Below, in pieces: positions 1-5,332 of a stretch of DNA of 10,448 nucleotides. Made by a program: the position numbers and the translations under genes. Source of the DNA: Flavobacteriaceae bacterium (lineage in GTDB: Bacteria > Bacteroidota > Bacteroidia > Flavobacteriales > Flavobacteriaceae); the NCBI GenBank assembly GCA_030613745.1, contig JAUWLK010000072.1, positions 1 to 10,448 on the forward strand, in the 5' to 3' direction. Below the pieces are notes generated by a model that was not told the DNA's origin, made no database searches, and worked only from the letters and a program-made list of their open reading frames with translations. Positions within the stretch are counted from its first letter, which is position 1. Each line of letters begins with the position of its first letter.

Positions 1-456
1 TTCAAATGTTGAAATTCCATTTTCAACACTTCCCATATTCACACCTCTAACAATGTTTCCGAGAGCTATTCCAAAAAATAGTGCCAACAAAAGACTGGAA
101 ACACCAAAGGCTTTATCCCACATATCTTTCCACATCTGCCCTGTAAACTGGCTTCTAAATTCCAAACTAATTGCTCTAAAAATTATTAGCCATAGAACCA
201 TTATCAGAGGCAAATAAAATCCACTAAAAACCGACGCATAAAATCTTGGGAATGCCATAAAAAGCATTCCTCCAGCAACGACAAGCCAAACTTCGTTAGA
301 ATCCCAAAATAAACCGGCTGACTTTGCAATTACTTTTTTGTCCTTCTCTTTTTTAGCAAAAAACAGATGAATAATTCCTACTCCAAAATCGTATCCATCT
401 AAAACAAAAAAGATTACCAATACAATACTTACTATTATAAACCAAAATATTTCCAT
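1..456 (-). CDS. cydB: Cytochrome bd quinol oxidase subunit II (CydB), N-terminal 152 residues; cut by window edge
   Basis: Reading inward from the ATG at 454-456, the frame is open for exactly 152 codons to the window edge, so the C-terminal half or more lies outside. It starts MEIFWFIIVSIVLVIFF, an N-terminal membrane helix, followed by DGYDFGVG (residues 20-27). Next come the family blocks WDSNEVWLVVAGG and AFPRFYASVFSGFY, which match CydB proteins such as that of E. coli. CydB is the integral membrane partner of CydA and scaffolds the heme-bearing subunit in the inner membrane. The start codon is 3 bp after the cydA stop, so the two genes are co-transcribed and probably translationally coupled. 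No clear Shine-Dalgarno sequence is visible, as is normal in Bacteroidota. Whether a small CydX-type subunit follows cannot be seen. Confidence 0.95.
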   Translation of the reverse strand, partial: MEIFWFIIVSIVLVIFFVLDGYDFGVGIIHLFFAKKEKDKKVIAKSAGLFWDSNEVWLVVAGGMLFMAFPRFYASVFSGFYLPLIMVLWLIIFRAISLEFRSQFTGQMWKDMWDKAFGVSSLLLALFFGIALGNIVRGVNMGSVENGISTFE

Positions 457-459
457 TTC

Positions 460-1791
460 TTAAGCTTTATGTGATTCCGGACCAACATGAATAGTTTTTC
501 CTGCCAATAATAATAATAATAATCCCAATAAAATGTATAAACCAATAAAACCCAGTAGTGTAAATAACGTGTTTCCGGAAGATACATTTGGTGAAATACC
601 ATCTAAAGTTTTTAATAAACCATACACCAACCATGGTTGTCTTGCTAACTCTGCTGTGTACCACCCCGCAGTGTTAGCAATGTATGGGAAAGGTGTTGCA
701 AACAAAATAACCCATAAAATAAGTTTTGATTTATATATTTTCTTTCGCCACAATAAAAAAGCAGCCAAGGCCATAATTCCTATAAAAATAGTTCCTAAAC
801 CAACCATCATGTGGTATGAATAGTACAATGCCGGAACGTTAGATGGGATTTCTTCCTCCTTAAAATCGTTCATCCCTTTTATTTGCATATTCCAATCCTG
901 ATATGTCAAGAAACTTAATATATTAGGGATAGCTATTTTATTGTCTATTTTTTTCTCCACCATATTGGGTTGTCCAATGAGTATGATTTCAGCTCCTGCC
1001 TTTTCTGTTTCAAAAATTCCTTCCATTGCTGCAAATGTTCCAGGTTGATATTTTGCAACATTTTTAGCATTCCAATCTCCTGTTGGTATAGCTAGAAGAA
1101 TACTTGACACTAAACCAAAAATGACTCCTGTTTTTAAAAATAGCTGACCAAATTCTATATTTTTTTGTCTTAAAATATAAAAAGCACCAATACTCGCTAC
1201 AACAAATGATGAAGTAAGCAAGGATGCAACCTGATTGTGTAAAAATGCAGGGAGCAACCAAGGATTTACAAAAAGTGCGGAAAAATTCTCCAATACATAT
1301 CTGCCATTTTCTAAAATTTCATATCCTACAGGATGTTGCATCCAGGCATTAGTCGCTAAAATAAACCAACCACTTATCCAAGAACCTAAAAACACTAAGA
1401 AACCCGTAAGAAAATGCAATTTTTGTCCCATTAGTTTTTCACCAAAAATAAAAAGCACCAAAAATGAAGACTCTAGGAAAAATGCAATCATTCCCTCCAT
1501 GGCTAAGGTTTGCCCAATAATCCCTCCTGTAAGCTCAGAAAATTTAGCCCAATTGGTACCAAATTGAAATTCCATAGGGATACCTGTTACAATACCCATT
1601 GTAAAGTTGATGGCAAATATTTTCATAAAAAACTTTGCAGCATCGTTGTACTTCTCTATTTTATTTCTTAAATATAACCCCTTATAAAATACTATTATTA
1701 GGGATAAACCCATGGTTAACTGAGGAAAAATATAATGAAACGTAATAGTGAATGCAAACTGCAATCTATCGTAAAAGAGCATGTCTTCCAT
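460..1791 (-). CDS. cydA: Cytochrome bd quinol oxidase subunit I (CydA)
   Basis: The product is a 443-residue inner-membrane protein that oxidises quinol and reduces oxygen to water, carrying hemes b558, b595 and d. The residue numbering matches E. coli CydA closely: H19 in TFHY, E99 and E107 in MEGMIAFFLES, and E257 in FAAMEG. The b558 ligands appear to be H185 (PAFLHNQ, E. coli H186) and M329 (YHMMVGLG, E. coli M393). The signature RQPW lies near the C terminus. It is shorter than the 522-residue E. coli protein mainly through a short Q-loop, so it is a short-loop form. The position of E. coli K252 is threonine here, and that of R391 is histidine (H327). An internal ATG at codon 4 is an alternative start, but the upstream ATG gives E. 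coli-like numbering. The gene lies 71 bp after the thioredoxin gene and 3 bp before cydB. Confidence 0.96.
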   Translation of the reverse strand: MEDMLFYDRLQFAFTITFHYIFPQLTMGLSLIIVFYKGLYLRNKIEKYNDAAKFFMKIFAINFTMGIVTGIPMEFQFGTNWAKFSELTGGIIGQTLAMEGMIAFFLESSFLVLFIFGEKLMGQKLHFLTGFLVFLGSWISGWFILATNAWMQHPVGYEILENGRYVLENFSALFVNPWLLPAFLHNQVASLLTSSFVVASIGAFYILRQKNIEFGQLFLKTGVIFGLVSSILLAIPTGDWNAKNVAKYQPGTFAAMEGIFETEKAGAEIILIGQPNMVEKKIDNKIAIPNILSFLTYQDWNMQIKGMNDFKEEEIPSNVPALYYSYHMMVGLGTIFIGIMALAAFLLWRKKIYKSKLILWVILFATPFPYIANTAGWYTAELARQPWLVYGLLKTLDGISPNVSSGNTLFTLLGFIGLYILLGLLLLLLAGKTIHVGPESHKA

Positions 1792-1827
1792 AATGGATAG
1801 TTTTAGTAAAGTTAAGTTATTTTAAAT

Positions 1828-1858
1828 GATAAATAAAGTTACTTATATTACTATCAAA
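1828..1858 (-). promoter_or_regulatory. Possible Bacteroidota-type promoter for cydAB
   Basis: In the 71-bp gap ahead of cydA, the minus strand shows TTTG (1855-1858), 19 bp of spacer, then TATTTATC (1828-1835). The consensus for the main Bacteroidota sigma factor is TTTG, about 19 bp, TAnnTTTG. The -33 box and spacing fit exactly, but the -7 box matches only four of six defined positions. Such matches arise by chance in AT-rich DNA, so cydAB may also be read through from the thioredoxin gene. Confidence 0.3.
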
Positions 1859-1862
1859 ACAA

Positions 1863-2159
1863 TTACAAATAATTTTTTATGATAGTAATTATTTGATTTG
1901 CTTGTAAAACCCCAGATTGCCTCCAAACAGATTCTCCATTTTTAAAAAGTATTAATGTAGGCACACCCCTTACTGCATATTTTTGTGCAACAGAAGGTGT
2001 TTGATCAATATCAATTTTAATTATTTTAATTTGATTTTTTAAATTTTGTTTTACTTGTTTTAAAATTGGTGTCATCATTTTACACGGTGCACACCAATCA
2101 GCTTTAAAATCAACTAAAACCGGTACATTTTGATTTATTATTTGACTAAAGCTGGCCAA
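1863..2159 (-). CDS. Thioredoxin with TTG start and WCAPC active site
   Basis: The product is a 98-residue single-domain thioredoxin with no signal peptide, so it is cytoplasmic. Visible hallmarks are PVLVDFKADWCAPCK (active-site cysteines 23 and 26), the cis-proline motif GVPT (residues 65-68), and a C-terminal helix. The active site is CAPC instead of the usual CGPC, which should shift redox potential somewhat. No ATG exists at the 5' end: the codons after the HMA gene's stop read TAA ATT TTG GCC AGC, and the first in-frame ATG lies after the active site. TTG at 2157-2159 puts the N terminus where thioredoxins normally begin (compare MSxFxxLI in relatives), so I accept it. It sits in the same frame as the HMA gene upstream, with 3 bp between stop and start. 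In this locus it plausibly reduces protein or low-molecular persulfides formed during sulfide oxidation. Confidence 0.88.
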   Translation of the reverse strand: MASFSQIINQNVPVLVDFKADWCAPCKMMTPILKQVKQNLKNQIKIIKIDIDQTPSVAQKYAVRGVPTLILFKNGESVWRQSGVLQANQIITIIKNYL

Positions 2160-2162
2160 AAT

Positions 2163-2441
2163 TTATTCTGATTCAGAAGTCATTCTTCCAGTTGCACAAC
2201 TAACGAAAGATTTTGCTTTATGCATCATAGTATTAACATCACCAACCTCAGGGTAACCCATTTTAGAAAGTTTTTCCTTTACAGATATTATTACGGAATC
2301 AATATCAGTATCAATTGTTATTTGAGAAGTTTCTATATTAATTGTGGTTTCATTAACACCATCAATAGATGTTAATCCCTTTTTAATTGTGTTGGCACAA
2401 CCTCCACATTTAAGGTTTAAGATTTCAATAGTAGTAGACAT
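2163..2441 (-). CDS. Small heavy-metal-associated (HMA) domain protein
   Basis: The product has 92 residues. Residues 1-68 form an HMA ferredoxin-like fold of the CopZ/MerP type, with the metal-binding loop CGGC at 12-15 (NLKCGGCANTIKKGL) and the typical motif GVNETTINIE after it. Such domains bind soft metals through the two cysteines and often act as copper chaperones. A short tail (KAKSFVSCATGRM, third cysteine C82) follows the domain and is not part of the standard fold. No signal peptide is present, so it is cytoplasmic. The gene lies between the 42-residue small gene and the thioredoxin gene, in the same frame as the latter. No metal-exporting ATPase is in the window, so a role in copper transport is not supported by context. 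Thiol or persulfide handling is equally possible, but that is inference. Confidence 0.85.
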   Translation of the reverse strand: MSTTIEILNLKCGGCANTIKKGLTSIDGVNETTINIETSQITIDTDIDSVIISVKEKLSKMGYPEVGDVNTMMHKAKSFVSCATGRMTSESE

Positions 2442-2530
2442 AATATTTTATTTTAGTAATTAGTTTGTCGGATTTAGAAGGTAAATCTAACAAAATTTAG
2501 AGAGGTAAGTTACTAAAATTCAATGATTAT

Positions 2531-2659
2531 TTATCTAGTCCCTCCATGACCAGCCGCAACTACTATTAAAATTTTTATATTTAAATAAATAAATTTAAAG
2601 AATTGCACAAAAGGATTTCTCATCATAAATCTTTGAAAACGGGTTATTTTTTTTGCCAT
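2531..2659 (-). CDS. Uncalled 42-residue basic small protein downstream of the sulfide:quinone oxidoreductase-like gene
   Basis: An ATG at 2657-2659 opens a 42-codon frame ending in TAA at 2531-2533. It begins MAKKITRFQRFMMRNPF, continues with a hydrophobic stretch (VQFFKFIYLNIKILIVVA) and ends AAGHGGTR. The start has an A-rich leader (AAAAAGATTAAT) and lies 35 bp after the flavoprotein stop, on the same strand. The composition is not random: a strongly basic N-terminal helix, an amphipathic or membrane-seeking middle, and a glycine-rich end. It therefore reads like a real small membrane-associated protein, and I have an impression of similar short Bacteroidota proteins with a GHGGTR end. I cannot name a family. 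It occupies about half of the 253-bp stretch between the flavoprotein and HMA genes. Function is unknown; an accessory peptide for a membrane redox enzyme is one possibility. Confidence 0.7.
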   Translation of the reverse strand: MAKKITRFQRFMMRNPFVQFFKFIYLNIKILIVVAAGHGGTR

Positions 2660-2694
2660 ATTAATCTTTTTATATTTAAATCAAACAAATCCTT

Positions 2695-4149
2695 TTATTC
2701 TGGAATTAACCACCAAAATGGTTTTAGTTTTGCTTTGTATAAAAAAGCATAATGCAGAGTGAGTTTTACCCAATGACCGGCTAAACCTAAATCTCCAATA
2801 GTTTTTGAAAGTAATCTTCCGGTATCTGGATATTTTTTATAATCAGGAACAATAGGATTTGTTGTAATTGTAACACCTCTACCTTTTAAAAAGCCATATC
2901 CAGTAGAAGCGATACATGCAGCCCCCATATTTCCCATAGAGCCTAAATGATGTAATTCTTTACTCCCTTTATTAATCATTTCTACAATATTATCTGCTAC
3001 TAATTTTGCAGTTATTCCAGAAGGCATTCCTGTACGTGGAGGTGCAGGAAAAATTGCTGTACCATTTTTACTTGTTCTTGGTTTTGAGATGGAATGCGGA
3101 GGGGCAAAGGCAATACCAGGAGCAAAAATGTTTGGATAAGATGGGTTTTGATAAGTTTCAGGCCAATCTTGAACTGTCCATTCTTCATAAGGTCTAGGCG
3201 TATAATCTGCATCAACAATCATAAACCCTTTAAAAAGTTTCTCAGTAATATCACTTCCTTTTTTGTCAAAAGCTTTAAACCCGTGCCCTGAAAATGATGG
3301 AATTAGCATTCCAAAATCAAATTCTTCAGTTTTATATTCTCCATTTAGAGTTTCGTAATATACTTTACCATCTTCAACCTTATAAACGCCAGCCTTTGTT
3401 ATTGATTTAATTCCTCTATCTTCAAAAACCATTTCAATAAGATCTTTTGAAGGTACTAATTTTCCATTCATTTTAACTGTAACACCATCAATACCAAAGT
3501 CGCCAAGTTCATGTTCATTTGATATCCAGGTTACTGTTGCTTTATCTCTTACTTTGTGTCTGTTTAATTCTTGCTCAACGTTCATAATGTACTCAAAAGC
3601 AGCACCTTGACAGGTAGCTTTAGCATGCCCTGTGCCAATTAAAATATTAACGTGCTCCCCTTTTTTCATTCTTTGAATTAATGCCTCTAAATCATTCCAG
3701 GCATGCATTGCGTGGTCATAAGTACAAACAGAAAGAGTTTTATTTTTTCCTGGACGAAGCCCTTCTGTAGCTTCAAAATTTAATTTTGGTCCTGTAGCAT
3801 TAATTAAAAAATCATAATCTACTTTAATTGTTTGACCTTTTTTATCTCCGGTAACGTATTTTGCTAAAATATATCCTTTATCAATTTCATTATCTCCTTC
3901 GGGGTGAAAAGAAATTGCTTTAGCTTGAATATATTTTATTCCTTTCTTTTTATATAAAGGAGCTAATGGAAAAGTTGTTTGATTTGGCTTCATTCTGCCA
4001 ATTCCTATCCAAATATTTGAAGGAACCCATTGGTAATTACTATTTGGTGACACTATTACTACTTCATGTTCTTTAGAAAGATCTTTTCTTAAATAAGAAA
4101 CAGCTGTATGTCCTGATATACCAGCTCCTAAAACAACTACTTTGGCCAT
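2695..4149 (-). CDS. sqr: Sulfide:quinone oxidoreductase-like FAD flavoprotein
   Basis: The product is a 484-residue member of the two-dinucleotide-binding-domain flavoprotein family. The N terminus has the FAD-binding motif GAGISG (residues 8-13), and a second conserved block (NATGPKLNF) follows at 117-125. Only three cysteines occur: C142 (SVCTYDHA), C180 (GHAKATCQGAAFEYI) and C412 (GAACIASTGYG). SQRs use a cysteine pair to carry sulfane sulfur, and C180 sits in the usual position of such a residue. The C-terminal end (HWVKLTLHYAFLYKAKLKPF) is aromatic and amphipathic, as expected for monotopic membrane binding near quinone. In this reaction sulfide is oxidised to persulfide or polysulfide and quinone is reduced. 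The protein is longer than classical type I SQR (about 430 residues), so the subtype is uncertain, and a flavocytochrome-like or generic NAD(P)/FAD oxidoreductase role is not excluded. The neighbouring persulfide dioxygenase, rhodaneses and cytochrome bd support the SQR reading. Confidence 0.82.
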   Translation of the reverse strand: MAKVVVLGAGISGHTAVSYLRKDLSKEHEVVIVSPNSNYQWVPSNIWIGIGRMKPNQTTFPLAPLYKKKGIKYIQAKAISFHPEGDNEIDKGYILAKYVTGDKKGQTIKVDYDFLINATGPKLNFEATEGLRPGKNKTLSVCTYDHAMHAWNDLEALIQRMKKGEHVNILIGTGHAKATCQGAAFEYIMNVEQELNRHKVRDKATVTWISNEHELGDFGIDGVTVKMNGKLVPSKDLIEMVFEDRGIKSITKAGVYKVEDGKVYYETLNGEYKTEEFDFGMLIPSFSGHGFKAFDKKGSDITEKLFKGFMIVDADYTPRPYEEWTVQDWPETYQNPSYPNIFAPGIAFAPPHSISKPRTSKNGTAIFPAPPRTGMPSGITAKLVADNIVEMINKGSKELHHLGSMGNMGAACIASTGYGFLKGRGVTITTNPIVPDYKKYPDTGRLLSKTIGDLGLAGHWVKLTLHYAFLYKAKLKPFWWLIPE

Positions 4150-4180
4150 TATTTTTTATTTTTAATGTTAGATTTGAAAC

Positions 4181-4188
4181 CAAAAATA
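4181..4188 (-). promoter_or_regulatory. Candidate -7 box ahead of the SQR-like gene
   Basis: The minus strand reads TATTTTTG here, a full match to the Bacteroidota -7 consensus TAnnTTTG. It lies about 30 bp before the ATG and just after the upstream terminator, where a new promoter is needed. A proper TTTG box at the right distance is missing; the nearest TTG is 25 bp away, inside the terminator stem. A weak -33 box is what one expects of an activator-dependent promoter, and the palindrome at 4209-4224 is suitably placed. Confidence 0.45.
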
Positions 4189-4192
4189 CAAT

Positions 4193-4232
4193 AAAAAAAA
4201 CCTAAATTTGTAACAACAGTTACAAATTTAGG
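4193..4232 (-). terminator. Intrinsic terminator after the heme lipoprotein gene
   Basis: Two perfect 14-bp arms, CCTAAATTTGTAAC (4201-4214) and its reverse complement (4219-4232), enclose a 4-nt loop. On the minus strand the stem is followed by eight Ts (4193-4200), the form of a Rho-independent terminator for the genes read from 4827. The plus strand has no T run after the stem, so it works in one direction only. The stem is AT-rich with few GC pairs, so leakage into the SQR-like gene is possible. Confidence 0.8.
4209..4224. promoter_or_regulatory. Palindrome TGTAAC-N4-GTTACA, candidate Crp/Fnr-type operator for the SQR-like gene
   Basis: The sequence TGTAAC-AACA-GTTACA forms the apical part of the terminator stem. 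Written as TGTAA-N6-TTACA it has the same geometry as the Crp site TGTGA-N6-TCACA. Its centre is about 42 bp upstream of the start point implied by the -7 box at 4181-4188, a classic position for a Crp/Fnr-family activator. A matching palindrome occurs at 6821-6836 ahead of the dioxygenase gene. Because it lies within a terminator, coincidence is a serious alternative. Confidence 0.4.
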
Positions 4233-4257
4233 GTGTAATTAGTTAAAAGTCATATTG

Positions 4258-4827
4258 TTATTCAGATTCAAAAGCAATACTCCATATTCCTCTTAAATCA
4301 TTTTCTTTAAATCCTGTTGCTAAATCATTAGGATAATATGATTTGATAATAGAATCTGATTTTACAGTAATTTCACTACCAATTTTACCATGACAAGCCA
4401 AACACTTTTTTTGTAATTTAATTGGTGCATAAAAATGAGGTTTTCCAGATTTATCCAATTCAACAATTGGTTTCATTGGTTTACCTTCTGCAAATAATGT
4501 GTTGTATTTATTAATAATTCTAACCTCTTCTTCGTTTGGTGAATTTTCATCATTTCTTAATCTATGGGAAGTTCTTTTTATAGTTACATTATATTTTTCA
4601 GACATTTCTTTAGTTAAGGGAATGGCATTTTCGTTGCAAAATGGTAGAGCATCTTTTACACCTCCTTCTTTCATTTTTTTAACAAGAGTACCTCCTAATT
4701 TTTTTGCAGTTGCCTGTGCAATTACTTTTCCTTGTTCAGTATATAAAGCTTTTTCTTCTTTAGATAAAGATTTACTACAGCTACTGATTAATAATACAAC
4801 TACGAATAAAAAGACAATTTTTTTCAT
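4258..4827 (-). CDS. DUF3365 / Tll0287-like c-type heme lipoprotein
   Basis: The product has 189 residues. A lipoprotein signal peptide (MKKIVFLFVVVLLISSC, lipidated C17) puts the mature protein on the periplasmic face of a membrane. Residues of about 25-185 resemble the DUF3365 domain, a PAS-like fold that binds one c-type heme. The heme motif is CLACH (C142, C145, H146). A conserved cysteine in ALPFCNENA (C64) corresponds to the residue reported as the unusual axial ligand in cyanobacterial Tll0287, next to the histidine of CxxCH. The role of the family is mostly unknown; redox or gas sensing, or electron transfer, has been considered. The gene lies 17 bp after the rhodanese lipoprotein gene, forming a two-gene unit closed by the terminator at 4193-4232. 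This pairing suggests that the heme acts on, or senses, periplasmic sulfide or sulfane sulfur, which is inference. Confidence 0.85.
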   Translation of the reverse strand: MKKIVFLFVVVLLISSCSKSLSKEEKALYTEQGKVIAQATAKKLGGTLVKKMKEGGVKDALPFCNENAIPLTKEMSEKYNVTIKRTSHRLRNDENSPNEEEVRIINKYNTLFAEGKPMKPIVELDKSGKPHFYAPIKLQKKCLACHGKIGSEITVKSDSIIKSYYPNDLATGFKENDLRGIWSIAFESE

Positions 4828-4844
4828 TTTAATTAATTTTTACA

Positions 4845-5243
4845 TTATTTGACTATTTCTAAATTATTTTTTTCCCAGTTTAGAATACCACCTTTTAAAT
4901 CATAAATTTTGGTAAAACCCAAAGTTTCTAATTTTTTTGCAGCTTTTCCACTTCTATTGCCACTACGACAATATATATAAAGCACTTTATCTTTATCTAA
5001 TTTAGACATTTCATTCAAGAAATCAGAATCGTAATAATTTATAATTTTAGCTCCTTTTAAATGACCTTCATTAAATTCTTTGGGAGTTCTACAATCAATC
5101 AATTGTATATCATCTCCTAATTTTTTATTTAATTCAACTGGATTTATTTTTTGTACAATATCTGTTTTTGTAGTTTGAGCACAACTTAAAAGGCTGAAAC
5201 TTAAAAACAATATTACAGCAATTTTTAAATTAAAAAATTTCAT
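4845..5243 (-). CDS. Rhodanese-domain lipoprotein (sulfurtransferase)
   Basis: The product has 132 residues. The start at 5241-5243 gives a clean lipoprotein signal, MKFFNLKIAVILFLSFSLLSC, with lipidated C21. An in-frame upstream ATG at 5319-5321 would add 26 residues, but it would begin ahead of a terminator hairpin and bury the signal peptide, so I reject it. A single rhodanese domain spans about residues 30-130, with the aspartate motif QLIDCRTPKEFNEGHLKGA and the active-site loop CRSGNRS, catalytic C92. It ends with the typical motif DLKGGILNWE. Rhodaneses move sulfane sulfur through a cysteine persulfide. A membrane-anchored periplasmic form could accept sulfur outside the cytoplasm. It is followed 17 bp later by the c-type heme lipoprotein gene, and the two probably act together. 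Confidence 0.92.
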   Translation of the reverse strand: MKFFNLKIAVILFLSFSLLSCAQTTKTDIVQKINPVELNKKLGDDIQLIDCRTPKEFNEGHLKGAKIINYYDSDFLNEMSKLDKDKVLYIYCRSGNRSGKAAKKLETLGFTKIYDLKGGILNWEKNNLEIVK

Positions 5244-5283
5244 TATTAGTAGTTTAAAATATTTGGTTTTTGCAAATTTAAAT

Positions 5284-5312
5284 AAAAAAAGGGAGTTTTT
5301 ATTACTCCCTTT
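5284..5312 (-). terminator. Intrinsic terminator after the persulfide dioxygenase gene
   Basis: Arms AAAGGGAGT (5288-5296) and ACTCCCTTT (5304-5312) are perfectly complementary around a 7-nt loop. On the minus strand the stem runs into a tract of seven Ts (5284-5290, partly shared with the stem). It lies 20 bp after the stop of the dioxygenase gene at 5333 and before the rhodanese lipoprotein gene, so the latter needs its own promoter or read-through. I did not find a convincing promoter in 5244-5283. Confidence 0.85.
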
Positions 5313-5332
5313 GTTACACAATTAGTTTTGTA

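Noticed and set aside
506..523. Six tandem AAT units inside cydA
   Set aside because: On the coding strand they form a run of leucine codons in the last membrane helix of CydA. The helix composition in an AT-rich genome explains it, although slippage is conceivable.
533..1567. Open frames on the plus strand opposite cydA
   Set aside because: They are antisense to a well-supported gene, lack recognisable domains and have compositions expected of reverse-complement shadows.
1847..1889. Inverted repeat ATTACTATCA / TGATAGTAAT flanking the thioredoxin stop codon
   Set aside because: The arms are 10 bp but the loop is 23 nt, the stem is AT-rich and no T run follows on the minus strand. It is more likely chance than a terminator.
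2442..2530. Possible promoter ahead of the HMA gene
   Set aside because: TTTTG and TAAATCCG occur near each other, but spacing and -7 match are poor. I saw nothing else in these 89 bp, so read-through from the flavoprotein unit is the simpler view.
3006..3291. Short frames on both strands within the flavoprotein gene
   Set aside because: They overlap the coding frame of a full-length conserved protein and show no domain or start signal.
4499..4852. 117-codon plus-strand frame opposite the heme lipoprotein gene
   Set aside because: The minus-strand protein has a signal peptide, heme motif and correct length; the plus frame is its shadow.
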